A model generated the notes under the pieces. It had not been told where the DNA came from and did no database searches. It saw nothing but the letters and a program-made list of their open reading frames with translations. A program made the position numbers and the translations under genes. A DNA stretch of 64,000 bases from Apodospora peruviana (lineage: Eukaryota > Ascomycota > Sordariomycetes > Sordariales > Lasiosphaeriaceae). The stretch's first letter is position 1. Every line of letters starts with the position of its first letter. Below, in pieces: positions 22,723 through 35,077 of this stretch. The stretch is from positions 2,594,501 through 2,658,500 of the forward strand of contig JAUEDM010000007.1 in NCBI GenBank assembly GCA_033439685.1, written 5' to 3'.

Positions 22723-25499
22723 ATGGCCGGCGAACAGATCCCCGTGGCCAATCCTCCACCACTGCCCTCACATCTGCCCGACAGCGTCCTAGACCTGGCA
22801 GTGAAGATCGACAAAAAAACACTCCCAGCCGACGTCCGCGAGTCCCTCGAGGGCTTCCAGCGCGCAGCATGTTACATTGCGGCAGGTTGGTGACTTTGTC
22901 TCCTGGCCATCACAGGATTGCGCTAAATATGAACCTTAGCCATGATCTTCTTGAAAGACAACGTTCTCTTGGAATCTGATCTCCGGCTCGACCACATCAA
23001 ACCTCGCCTGCTGGGCCATTGGGGAACATGTCCCGGCCTCATCTTGGTCTGGTCTCACCTTGACCTCCTTATCAAAAATCATGATCTCGACATGATCTAT
23101 GTCATTGGCCCCGGCCATGGCGCTCCGGCTGCGCTCGCGGCCCTCTGGTTGGAGGGCTCTCTGGAAAAGTTCTACCCTGGCGAGTATGACCGGAACACAA
23201 CCGGTTTGCGGAACCTCATCACGAGATTCTCTGTCCCGGGTGGGTTCCCGAGGTAAGAACACCAACTTTTATACTCCCGCTCCGTCGACTGACATCCCGG
23301 GACAGCCACATCAATGCCGAGACACCAGGATCAATCCACGAAGGCGGAGAGTTGGGTTATGCTCTTGCTGTCTCGTTCGGCGCAGTCATGGACAAACCGG
23401 ATCTCATCGTGACCTGCGTGGTTGGCGATGGTGAAGCCGAGAGTGGTCCTACGGCGACGTAAGTCATCTTGCTCTTCTCCTGAGGCCAGTTAAATGCTTA
23501 CACTCACACCCATCAGGGCATGGCATGCCATAAAGTACCTGGACCCCAAGGAGTCAGGCGCGGTTATTCCGATCCTGCATGTCAATGGTTTCAAGATCAG
23601 TGAGCGCACAATTTTCGGTTGCATGGATGACAAGGAGATCATTTCCCTTTTCTCCGGCTATGGATACCAGGTGCTCATTGTTGAAAATATGGACACGATC
23701 AATGAGGACCTTTACAATGGTCTCGAATGGGCCCTGGCAGAGATCAAGAAAATCCAGCAAGCCGCACGGTCTGGAAAGCCGATTGCGAAGCCAAGGTGGC
23801 CGATGATTGTCTTGCGGACGCCCAAGGCAAGTAAATCACTCCCTCATCATATTACATTGAGACTGACGTGATTGCAGGGCCTCGGCGCACCCAAGAAAAA
23901 CACCGACGGTAAACTCATTGAAGGGTCTTTCCACTCACATCAAGTGCCACTCCCCAAAGCAAACAGCGACGAGGCGCAGCTCAAGCTGCTGAGCGACTGG
24001 CTGTCGAGTTATCGTATCAGCGAACTTATACAGGACGGAACGCCCACCGACGCAGTGCTTCGAATCCTACCCGAACGAGACGAGAAGAAACTTGGCCAAA
24101 ACAAGCTGACCTACGAACCTTATCAACCTCTCGACGTCGTCGACACGAAGGACTGTGCTGTCGAGAAGGGTACGGACCAGAGCTGCATGAAGGTAACCGG
24201 CCAGTACCTGGACAAAGTCTTCCAGGCGAACCCAACCGGCATCCGGCTCTTTTCACCTGATGAGCTCGAGAGCAACAAGCTCGACGCCATCTTAGACCAC
24301 ACCCAACGAAATTTCCAATGGGACGAGTACTCCCGAGGCAACGGTGGCCGAGTGATCGAGACACTCTCGGAGCATGACTGCCAGGGGTTCATGCAGGGGT
24401 ACACTTTGACGGGACGGACCGCGCTGTTCCCCAGCTACGAGTCCTTCTTGGGGATCGTGCACACCATGATGGTGCAGTATTCCAAGTTTGTCAAGATCGC
24501 CAGGGAAGTCAAGTGGCGGGGCGACCTGGCGTCAATTAACTACATCGAGACCAGCACATGGGCCAGACAAGAACACAACGGGTTTTCTCACCAGAATCCG
24601 TCATTCATTGGCGCCGTGCTCAACATCAAGCCCGAGGCTGCGCGTGTAAGTCTTTATCCCTTAAACGTTATACTAGGCTGTCAGACTGACTCGCTCCCCA
24701 GGTCTACCTTCCGCCCGACGCCAACTGCTTCCTGTCCACGGTCAAGCACTGCTTGAAGTCCAAGAACAAAACAAACCTCATCATCGGCTCGAAGCAGCCC
24801 ACGTCAGTGTACCTCTCTGCGGAAGAAGCCGACGAGCATTGCCGCCTCGGCGCCAGTATCTGGGACTTTGCATCATCCAAGGATCCAAGTGGCTCAGCGA
24901 AATCGACACCCAACCCTGACGTCGTGCTCGTCGGAGTCGGCGTGGAGGTCACTTTCGAAGTGATCAAGGCGGCTGAGCTGCTGCGCACACTGTGTCCGGG
25001 CCTGCGGGTGCGCGTTGTCAACGTTACCGACCTCATGATCCTCATTGCCGAGTCGAAGCATCCCCATGCGCTGAGCAAGGATCACTTCGTGGATCTGTTC
25101 ACTGCGGACAAGCCCGTGTTGTTCAACTACCACGGCTATCCGACCGAACTGCAGGGTCTGCTATTTGGGCGTGAAGGACTTTGGAGGATGGGCGTCGAGG
25201 GGTATATCGAGGAAGGCAGCACGACCACACCTTTTGATATGATGCTTGTGAACCGGGTTAGTCGGTTCGATGTCGTCTCGAGAGCGCTTCGTGCCGGGGC
25301 CGAGCACAATGAGGAAGTTAAACAGCAGCTGGACAAGTGTTTGAGGGATGTAGAGGAAAAGGTGAAAGACGTTAGGCGATTCATTGCTGAGCATGGCAAG
25401 GGTGAGTCATCTGCGCTGATGTCTTTGAGAGACATGACTACCTAGCTAACTTGATGCACAGATCCGGACGATATTTACGACATGGCGAAGTTCGAGTAA
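22723..25499 (+). CDS. Xylulose-5-phosphate/fructose-6-phosphate phosphoketolase
   Basis: Seven exons (22723-22885, 22940-23252, 23306-23458, 23517-23826, 23878-24645, 24702-25401, 25462-25499) sum to 2,445 nt, 814 aa plus stop, the usual length of the Xfp family. The enzyme cleaves xylulose-5-P (or fructose-6-P) with phosphate to acetyl-P and an aldose phosphate, using thiamine diphosphate; it is cytosolic. Visible signatures: GPGHGAPA, the family motif EGGELGY, and PDLIVTCVVGDGE with the downstream LHVNGFKI, forming the GDG-N thiamine-pyrophosphate fold; later HNGFSHQNPSF and VFNYHGYP. Intron 4 (23827-23877) uses a GC donor (AAG/GCAAGT) and cannot be replaced by a GT site without losing frame. 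Acetyl-P would need an acetate kinase or phosphotransacetylase, not in this window. Confidence 0.96.
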
Positions 25500-26743
25500 A
25501 GGCACAGGACTATTTTTGGGATTGGTATCAATTGGCGATGTACGGTTGGAGCTGGACTACAGTAGCGGTTAGGGTATACATCTGATAGTTAACCTACACG
25601 CCAAAATGGGAACCTGATCTAGAGTCAAAGGATATTATAATACCTATCTTGAGAGGTGATGAACACATGTTCCCGCGGTTCAATGGGGTCCGTATCTGGT
25701 GGTAAATCTCACCGCTTTCATGTTAGTATCACCACTGGATCCACCCCGGATTCTCGGATTTAGACGGCTTGTTTGCATACTTAGGTACGCAATAATCAGC
25801 TCTACCCCTGATTAATATTGTAGCATCGAGTGATCCGTTTTCCGCGTTCTCTCCACATCCAGGAGCATGTACCCAGGTCCACACAGGCATGCATGCCATT
25901 CAGCTTATCAGTACGCTGGACCGCTGCCCTAACCTCGGTCTGTCATCCGATCTCTTCTGCTGCAACAAATTGACCTGGGGGTCCCTCTTCCGATAACGAT
26001 CTGAATTCAACGTCGATCCTCACCGCCGCCGTTGCGTCACGCCCCTCCTCCAATCAGAATGGGCAGACCCCCAAGGCCTTTCTGTTTCTCTTCCTTAACC
26101 TTGCCGGCACCACCCCGAACAGTCACCGCCTCTTTTTCTTTCACGGGTGATGGCAAACGTGGAGTCGAACCACATATTACTCATTCATCGACCTGGGTAT
26201 TTCTTCTTACGTGCGTTCTGCACGGTAGCAGAAGCCCTGCGTGAGCCCCCGTACCTACCCACATTTTACAAATTTCTGTCGATTTCATCCCCAGCAAGCC
26301 AAGCCAAGCCTGCAACCACACCGCGAACCTACGGGGTATTCCCAACCCAAGTTACCGCCAATCTTCACCTTTAATTGAAGCACCAGCAGCAACACTAGGT
26401 GATCTCCTGCATTAGACCCTTCCGACCATCCGAACTAGTGCTACCAGCCAGCTTTCTCTCGGCCTTCTCGGCCGACCCGTCGGCCGCCGTCAGCTTTTGC
26501 TTGAGACGGACACGGCCCTCCTCGCCTCCACGGTGCACCCCCACATACCCCAGACAACCTCCGAAAACGATATCAACAACAGAGAGCGAGCGACTCCGTG
26601 CGGGAGAATCCTGGTGTGTGTTGGCTGTTGGTCCTCTGGTGGTCAAACCCACCTCCCACTGGTGACTGCCGCAATAGTTCTAGCATCAGGCACTAGCAGC
26701 ACGCACTATCCGTACCAAAAGTCCGAGACAACGAGCAGCAATC
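25500..26743. other. Intergenic, no supported gene
   Basis: About 1.2 kb. The first 400 bp are AT-richer; the rest is CT-rich and probably includes the 5' leader of the next gene. Overlapping frames at 26395-26665 occur on both strands and lack ordered composition. Confidence 0.35.
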
Positions 26744-27943
26744 ATGGCGACCCACGGAGTTTCGGTCCCCCTGGCCTGCACCTCCTGCGGTTCGCACCTC
26801 TGCTCGACAACATGCTACCCGACTCACGCCCGGGAATATAACTGTCATGTGTGGTGGTGTCCCAACCGACCGCCTGTCCCTGTCACGGTCCCTGTCGTGG
26901 TCGCCGGTGGGTTAGCAGGGATACAGAGTACCGTGCCTATCGCGGGCGTGGGGGTCACTTCTACAACTTCCACTACCACGACAAGCAACAACTGGAATTT
27001 ACCGGGTCTGGCTTCGATTCCAAGAACGATGATGGGACAAGAGGGTCATGAGCGTAACTTTAATCGTCCATGTATTTACGATGTTGTTGACTAATAATCG
27101 GTGTGAATAGCCGAACATCCACCCCGTCCTCCTCCTGCTGCCACCGGCGAACCGGAGCCGGACCAACCCCCGACTTCTGCTGCCTAGGACAACGATACCA
27201 CCGCAGCCGAGACACAGCAGCCAGCACCTGGACCGACAGACGGTACTAACCATCCACGGACCACCGAACATCGTCAACGGAACAGACCCCGGGGTATCCC
27301 CAGGCAGTTCCCACGCAATACCGGACATCATGAACGGATCGGAGCCCAGGCATGGACCAGGCAGATGCCCTGGCTATATTCCGACGCTCCGGACCTCCTT
27401 CACATCGGACGCGGCAGTAGTTTTGATTCGATTCATGACGATGACATCCCGTCACCCTCGGGCGGTCCGGAATCTCTTCATCCGGGTTGGGCTACGGGGT
27501 TTCGGCGTGGTTTCGATATGGGGCTTGGTTTGGCGATGGGGATGGTTATGACTGAACAGCAAGCTGCTCGTGGTGGTTCTAATGGTGTCAGTGGGATGAA
27601 TAACTTGGGTGATAATATGGCTGCCGGCGCTCAGACTCATGGTGGTGCCGGCGGTGGTGCCGGTGGTGGTGCCTTTACCGGCGGAGGTATGAATGGCATG
27701 AATCATGCGCACAATGATCATATGCCTACCGGGAGGACTCGGAATTATGGCGGTGGACGTGGTGTTGGTGGCGGGCAACAAGATGGAGAACCTGAGGATT
27801 TACTTGGTGGTTTTAGAGGGGACGATGATGATGATGAAACTGTTAATGGTGATGGGGATGAGCACGGGGACGAAGATGGGGATAGGCAGCACGGAGGTGT
27901 GGGTGTGCCGACGATGCCCGGACAAATGGCTGATAACGACTAA
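26744..27943 (+). pseudogene. Cys-rich / Gly-Asp-rich protein gene interrupted by an in-frame TAG
   Basis: A first coding part starts at 26744 with six closely spaced cysteines (CTSCGSHLCSTTC...NCHVWWC), a possible small zinc-binding fold. A likely intron (GTCATG... or GTAACT... to GAATAG) ends at 27110; the next frame (AEHPPRPPPAATG) meets TAG at 27185-27187, but the same frame continues without stop for about 250 more codons to TAA at 27941-27943: TTAAETQQPAPGP, an Arg-rich stretch, GFRRGFDMGLGLAMGM, a Gly-rich tract, and an acidic tail (DDDDDETVNGDGDEHGDEDGD). TAG could be a CAG changed by C-to-T. Alternatively the exon map is different: a second frame at 26895-27050 (RGGHFYNFHYHDKQQ) also looks protein-like. 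Function unknown. Confidence 0.45.
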
Positions 27944-30900
27944 GGCAGGCATGAGGAGGTGAGAGCACGACGACCACCTCAACGAACGACGATCTTCCCC
28001 AGCAAGCAAGCGCTCCAAGCACTTAGGAGGCACGGTATACTTGCTTGCTAGAGGAAAGTTTCTAGAAGCGGTTACCATCTCCTCGGATCATCTCGGTGGG
28101 GGTGGTTGTCCAGTTCGGAGTGGGGGTAATGATCGTCCTTGTTCGTTGGTTCTTTGGTTGGTTGGTTGGTTGGTTGGCAGCAATCCTCTATCGCGGCGTC
28201 TACATCTAGACGCCGCCTTCAAGCTGTTACCAGCAACCACATCGGTGCCAGATTCAACTTGTTTCCATGGCTGTCGTGCCGGTGGCGGCCAATCTGCGTT
28301 GCTGCCAGGACGTGTTGCCACAGATAAGTATGAGCATATTACTCGGCATGGGCTGAACTTCAAGCTTGGATGCGGAGGAACTAGCTCTAATCGGTTTGGG
28401 TGTGGGTGATCGACCGGACTGACGGGAGGGACGAAGCGAAGAGAAGGACCGGGCTTGATGCAGAGAAGAGAAGGAAGGTGGCGCCATCACCGGCAGGGAA
28501 CTAATCATTAATTGGATATGTAATGTAGCTGCTGCATGTAGGTAGTGTAATATGTACACATGGCATGACAGCCCCGGAAGGCCGAAGAGGTTGCTCGTGA
28601 ATCTTGGCAGAGAATCGGAGGGATGATGACGCGATGCTTAACAATATGATCGCCCAGCAGTAGCCACGGCAATGAACTTTGGGCTGCGAGTGGTTGGTCC
28701 CAGGACCAGCTCGCATTGGCTGACTATGAGCGGGTTTCCACATACTTGCTATTTGATCGCGGGAATATCCAATATATTGCGAGATCTGTTTGTTTCAGAT
28801 GCAGAAGTCCAAGTTGCCGTTTCTGGCGAGCTACATGATATCGCCAGCCAACCCGGCCTCCTTTATATTCCTTCCGAGTCAGTGCTTGGCGTGATGAATG
28901 AATGAGCATTTCTAATCATGGTGCTGTTGGCACGGCTTAAAGATTGACGCGGCTTGTTATAGACTCGGGCCCGAATGAGCTAGTTGTTGGTCTGTTGGCT
29001 CCGTGTTCCGTGTCCCCCTTCACCCGCGTTCACATAATTCACCGTGCCAAAGTACCAGGCGTGAAAGACTAAGATACTCCTTCCCAGCTCATGTGTGAGG
29101 GTGTGTGTGCTGCATGGTGGCGCTCGGGTTGTCGGGACAGACGGAAACCGATGCGAACGCTCCGTGTGTTCTCGAACAAACACCATGTGCATGATGGGAT
29201 CCTGCCAGGGCTGAAGCATCTATGATCATGGTAAATTTATCTTCGGGTTTCTGTTCTCAGACCTAGATAGCCAAGCAGATAAAGCAGCGAGTTAGTCGAA
29301 GGATCCGGATGACATGCGTCACGATTCCATGCAGCTGGACGGCGTGCCCCAAACCAACCCTGCTTCTATCTTGGGGCACGTTGGGGGTCGTACGTGCATA
29401 TGACCGACTGAACATCCGCTATTCTGGAACAAGACAATTAGTTGCATGTAGATAGGGCTAGGCAGTCCTAGCAGGTAGGTATATAATCCGTAGCGTACCG
29501 GAGGTGTGATGTGATGTGATAACTGATAAGTATAGTGTTCGGAAAACCTGGAACTTGTTTGGTGTATTTCTTGCAGACACTTTGTTCGACCGCGCGGCAG
29601 GCTTGCATGTGGCCCCGTGTCTTGGGTATAGCTACATACTGTATGTACTGTATGCCATGCAACGTCCAGACTCCAGTTGGGCTGTGTGCAGGGTTCGAGG
29701 TGCAGCCACCATCCCGGAAAGGGGCAGCGGTGCAGCGGCAGGTCACACGACGGCCCGACACGGCCCCTCTCGCCCGGCCTGTGGGATGAATTCCGGGCGT
29801 GTCGGGCGTGGTCGGGGCCCTGAGTGTGGTCAACGGGGCAGATCTCGCATGCACGCATGTTGGATACGTTTTCAGCCACCTATTTGCGGATGACCTAAGA
29901 CCCAGTCACCACTCGACACATGGTGGCCTGCCATCCATTGCCATTGCTATGCGTCGTAAGCGGCATGTCCTCAACGCAAAGCGTTGATGAAGCTGCAAAC
30001 TGGTGCCAAAGAGGAAACATCGACAGAAATCGACTGTGGAGTTGGTTGAGGGCATCCTTCGGATGGAATTTCCTGATTTTCTGTTGGTGCTTACTTGCAG
30101 TCTGACCTCCGCTTCACTACTATTTACCCCCCTCTCGTTCGTTCACTTACCTTTTTAAGTTCTCACTGTACTTCTTGTTCTTTTTTAATTCTCGGACGAA
30201 TGGTTCTCTCTCGGTCTTTTCTTTTTTCTTTTTTTAAATCCGGTGCCTGCCTGGTATCGTATCACCTCTCATATCTGCTGAATCACGGCAGATCATCGAG
30301 GTCTCAGAGAGTAAATGTTTCCATCTTGAACTTCAAGTTGCATCGAGGCCTGTTGCTAATGGTGGTGGAAAGCAGCTCGAGTGATCCACTGGACACGAAA
30401 GATCATCGGCCATCAAGGTGCCTTTGGTTGCATTCACCATTTATATCGCTGCTTATATATGCCTATATATCTATCACATACCATGACCTTTCACCGTCGT
30501 TTTTCGGCGTCATCATTCGTTCTCCTCATCGATACCATACGATTCCTGTCACCGCCCTGACCCTGGTTGTGAAACCTTTGTCTATCCCACACCTATAGTC
30601 GGCCCTGCCAGCACGGAATAAACTCCTACAAAGCCTTACATTTGCTGCCGAATTTTTGCAGAGACGACCCTTCTTTTCGGTGTGGTGGTGGTGGTGTCTC
30701 CGAATCCCCACCCCTCCTTTTTTTCTTACCCCGGCTCCGACCAGAAACACCCCCGGGGCTACTTGGTGGGAACAGCTGGACAACCACTACGACGGCGCTA
30801 CCACCCCTCCTCTTCAGGTACCAAATTCCCCCGCTTAATTTTTCGTTTCTGTCGCGCCTGTGGCGCTGCTGCGGCCACGGTTCACCGGGTCTTGTTCCCC

Positions 30901-31505
30901 GGTCGGGGCAATCGTCACATCGATCCCGGGAAAGTGTGTCGCCTGCTGCACCCAAACTGGATCCTGGGATTTTAGTTCAAGTGATCAGATCAGGAAAGGA
31001 GCAAAATCCCTCCAAAATATTAAACTTGCTTTGTGGCGTTTTTGTCTCTGTCTTTCTTCTTCAGCATCGTCGCCGAATTACACCGGACGCCCGAGACATT
31101 GACAACTAACACTCGGCAAGCAGGCCTCGAACCACCTAGAGGGAAAGAAAGTGAATGAGTGGCAAGATTTTTGCGCGCTCAAGGGGGAGCCAAGAAGCAG
31201 TCCCAATTTCATCATCAGCTTTTTTTTCTTGTTGCTTTTTCAACTTCCTTTTATTCACCACTCCGTCCTATAATTATATAATCTCGGCGGTATCTCTCCT
31301 TTTTTTTTTTCGTTCACCACATCGACAGCACGAGAATTATCGTGAACCCGCACGACGATATCGACAACAACCGAATAACCGGCAACACAACACATGACGA
31401 CAACTTTGGTGACGACAACATTCACGAAACCGCAATCTCATCTCAATCTCCTCGGCAAACTCTCAAAAATCAACTTTCGCCAACACACACGACCACACAT
31501 CCGCC
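27944..31505. other. 3.5-kb intergenic tract
   Basis: No gene is supported. Small frames on both strands (for example 29319-29879) overlap each other and have no motif. A tetranucleotide run of TTGG copies lies at about 28152-28178. From 30100 to 31500 the plus strand is strongly pyrimidine-rich with poly-T runs, compatible with a long promoter and 5' leader for the acetyltransferase at 31506. Confidence 0.35.
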
Positions 31506-33286
31506 ATGGGCTCCCAAATAGACCCAGTACTGCGTCGTGACGACGTGGACGAGCAGCAGCAGCAGCCGTTGTTGTCCCCATCCGACAACTCGCATCATCA
31601 TCACCCGCCGCCGCACCACATGCAACATCATGCAAATGCAAATGCAGTGGGGGCGGAAGCAGCTGCAACAGCAGGCGGATGCGGGGGAGGGATCGCCTTC
31701 CCCGCCGGCAACGACGATTTCCGGGCGGCGAGGGACCGAAGTGCCCAGGCCTGCCGGTGGTTCAACAATACTCCAGAGGACGCACCTCCTGAGGTCCGAA
31801 GCAGCAGGTGGCTTGAGTATGGTTTTGGCATTTCTTATTCTCTCTAATTTTTGCGCGTGGCGACTTGTGTGCGTGATATCCTGGAAGAAACTACCACCTT
31901 CCACTTTGCTTCTCTTTGCGAGCTTGTTGCTCGATCTCGGTCTGCGGGCAGGGGCGTCATTGATCGTGGCGTCTTTCAAAGTTGCTTCTTGCTGGCGACT
32001 GGCTGCTGGTGCTCGGAGTGGTGAGGGGGAGGTTACCTGGAGGAAACCTGCCTCATGAAGTGTGTGGGTGGATGTCATTGTTGGCTTGCAGGGGTGCCTA
32101 CCTACCTCTCTATCCAGCTTCACTGGCAGTCACTCACTCACCGGCCCTTTCATGACACCCCTCTCATAATACTGTCTAATATCACCAGTCACACTTAGTT
32201 GAGTGTACTAACAAAGATGATAGCATCATCCGCCCAGCGCGTGATAGAACCGCCGACGGCACCTCAGCAGCCATAACGCACGACATGACCTTCCGGAATC
32301 CCTCTCTCAAGGCCCAAACCCCGTTCGTCAAACCGCCCTTCTGGGTCGATTACGGTCTGCGCGTGCGCATCGGCGCCTCGACCTTCATCAACCGCGGCTG
32401 CATGATCATGGACACGCCCGTCGCCGACGTGGTCATCGGCGAGCGTTGCAACCTCGGCCCGCACTGCTGTGTTGTCTCAGTTGGCCACGCCTTGACGCCT
32501 GAGGAGCGAGCCAGAAAGCAGGATAGTATCGGGAAGCCGATTACCATTGGTGATGGGGTCTGGATTGGCGCCAACGTAACTATCTTGTAAGTGTATTGCC
32601 CTCTACCGGGAAATAGTATGGGGGATGTGTTTGGCTGATAGAGGTGAAAAAAAAGGGGCGGTGTAACCATTGGAGATGGAGCGGTGATTGGAGCCGGCAG
32701 CGTCATCACGCGGAGTATTCCCCCCGCGACGATGGCCCTTGGTGTCCCAGCCCGCGTCGTGCAGAAACTCAACGAGGCGCCTCATACCGAGGTCAGCAAC
32801 ACCGTCCGCACGCTGACCGAGGCGATGGCGTATGCCCGGAACCCGCCTATGGACAGGATTGAGGAGCTCGAGCTTGCGAGGCTGATGTCTGGCGGCGGGC
32901 CGGGTCTGTTCAGACGGGGACATTCTAGTGGTGGTGGGAAGAGTGATACCGGTGGTGGTGGGAAACAGGCGGCCATGACGACGAGCTCATCCACGCTATT
33001 ATTACCCGTCTCGGATGGTATGGAGGATGGTGACTCCGACTACTCGGACGAGCAGCATGCTGTTAACGAAGGCTGGGGAGAACTTCGCGAGCAGCAGCAG
33101 CGGATGACGGCCAAACGCTGCCGCAAACGCGCGTGTCATCGCCTGTTCAGGTCCGAGATCATGGCCGTTGTGGCTGCCACGTCTGTGGCGTTTGCGCTGC
33201 TGACTTGTCTGTTCTTTGCCGGCGTGCTGATGGGTGCAAAGTGGTTTGCTATCATTGTCAACTCTCCCGGTACGCCATTAAGCTGA
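31506..33286 (+). CDS. Hexapeptide-repeat O-acetyltransferase with C-terminal membrane anchor
   Basis: Exons 31506-31821, 32217-32586 and 32656-33286 total 1,317 nt, 438 aa. The second intron (69 bp) is firm; the first, 395 bp, has branch TACTAAC and acceptor AAAG but is long, so the first join is less sure. The middle resembles the maltose/galactoside/NodL acetyltransferase family: an N-terminal helix (RAARDRSAQACRWFNNTPEDAPPE), then YGLRVRIGASTFINRGCMIMDT, left-handed beta-helix repeats (VVIGERCNLGPHCCV, VSVGHALTPEERAR with the catalytic-type His, ITIGDGVWIGANVTILGGV, IGDGAVIGAGSVITR). These enzymes move acetyl from acetyl-CoA to sugar hydroxyls. Unusually it has a His/Gln-rich N-terminus and, after a Gly/Ser linker, a basic helix and one hydrophobic span (VVAATSVAFALLTCLFFAGVLM), suggesting an anchored form. 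Acceptor sugar unknown. Confidence 0.8.
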
Positions 33287-35077
33287 TAGCGGGATGCTGG
33301 CATGGGTGCTTTGAGATTCCGGGTTTCCTATATATCTCTTGGTCTCTCATACGTTTCTAGGATACGAGGTCTGGATGATCGTTTTCTTTGGCATAGGTTT
33401 TCGGTGTACGCAGGAGTTGCTACCAAAAATGGAGCAGAGCCCCGTTAGACTTGGCTTGGTGATTGGGTTTGGAGGGCCCCCGAAGCGGGCGGTAACTGGC
33501 TTGGTTACCTACTACTCATTTGGCATGGTTTGGTCATTGGATTGCGGGCATTTTCTTTCACATGGGAGTTTCTTTCCATTCAGTTAGGCAGATAACTTGG
33601 CTATATACCCCTAATATGATCACGCCTTCTCCTATCATCGGACCGTGTTCGTGCCAGTTCCCAATTCTTTGCAGTTCGTCGAAAGGATGCCCAAGCCGAC
33701 TCATCAGCAGCTTCGGTTCAGTTAGGTACGACTCTTCTGCCTGCAGGTCGAATAAACCAAAGCAGTATGATCAGCGGGCGGGTACTAACTCATCGGTCTG
33801 CATATATCGGTTGTGAGGGTCTGATGCGATATATGCTGAGCAGAATCAGGCATGGGGGATTACATGACCTCGCCAAGTGGTCTGTTGAGGTTGTGGCTGC
33901 GCGTAGACTGCAAAAAGGACAATAAATGGGTAAGATGATGGATCGTACGAGTTTATATATGCCGGAACCGCAGGCCCTTCCACCACCAGGGAGAGGGGCG
34001 AGCGCACCCATCATTTGACCTGTGGTCCTATGGTCAAGTGGTGGGTGCGCGCGTTCCTTTCCCAGCCAGCTGCCGAACTGGGCGAGCTCCCTAATCCGTA
34101 TACCAAACCAGTTCAGTAGAAGAACCTCATGGGTTCGACCCGGAGTCGGTTCGGGTTGGGAAAACCGGTAGGACGGCTTTTCATACGTCATGGGGCGACC
34201 AGCCGGTGCGCCTGTTGACTGAACTTTTGCATTCCCTTTTAGCTAATATTGGATTTTAATTTTTGCTCTGTCGGATGGTGCTGGAGGGATGTGCAGCTTG
34301 CTCGAGGTTGTCGGATCCAAGATGCCGAACCGCGAGACCGCTGGCGCGCAAGCAGATGCTGGAGAATTGCCTGTGGAGGTTCGACCTGCCAAAGAATTAA
34401 AGGGTGCGAGCACTAAGATAAAGTCGCGCCGTGGAGCTAACATGATAGAAGATGATGACTGGAAGTATCGAGTAGCCCGTCGGTCTGCGAGGCTTTCTGT
34501 GTCAGAGGAGCTCAGTTTCTCGATCATCATCATCGCCTTTTTCTGTTAGGCGTTCAATGAACTATGCCAGGTATCGTACCTTCCTAGTTAACCGCCCGTC
34601 ACCAGACGTGAGTTACCTGTTACCTCTCGCTGATTTAATCTACAAGTGTTGCAGGGCTTAAGAGATTGAGAGTTAGACTGTTCACAGGATGATGACGGAG
34701 AGGCGCACATACTTAAGGAGGCAGGGCAGAGGCTGAGACATTCGGCGCGACGTTCCGACTGGACTACCAAAAAGGTGCAGTTCTCAGTTACCGCTTGACG
34801 TGATATCTGGACAGGGGGTCTCAAGTAGTGGTAGATTATGTGCTTATAGATGATGTCTGCTCTGGGTGATCTACAGGACCCTGGTCCTTGGGTCGCTATT
34901 CCTTTTATGTGTGTGTCTTTTCTGCTCGAGTCCTCTCCTCGTCAAAATTCCCCAGCTTGAACTCGGCCTGGCGTTCAGTATATGAAATATCCGGACATAA
35001 CGGACAGAATTCGACAGGCGTCCTCCAAGCAGAGCGTGTAAATGTGATGCTATGTCCTAACCACAAACGTGCCACCC
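33287..35077. other. Intergenic with one tRNA-like element
   Basis: 1.8 kb between convergent genes. A small plus-strand frame at 34289-34549 (86 codons, Lys/Arg/Glu-rich with a hydrophobic end) is possible but unsupported. A tRNA-like segment lies at 34024-34141 (listed separately). Confidence 0.3.
34024..34141 (+). other. Possible tRNA-like element with A and B boxes
   Basis: TGGTCAAGTGG at 34031-34041 fits the RNA polymerase III A box (TRGYNNARNNG) and GTTCGACCC at 34133-34141 fits the B box (GWTCRANNC). They are 91 bp apart, far more than in an intronless tRNA. The D stem and acceptor stem do not pair well. The start GGTCCTATGGTC resembles a tRNA 5' end. Most likely a tRNA-derived relic; a chance match is possible. 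Confidence 0.3.

Noticed and set aside
28152..28178. TTGG tetranucleotide run as a telomere-like repeat
   Set aside because: Only about five units, not the fungal TTAGGG repeat; simple microsatellite.
30095..31109. Several plus-strand frames before the acetyltransferase
   Set aside because: Arise from pyrimidine-rich leader DNA (Ser/Leu/Phe/Pro-rich), three phases overlapping.
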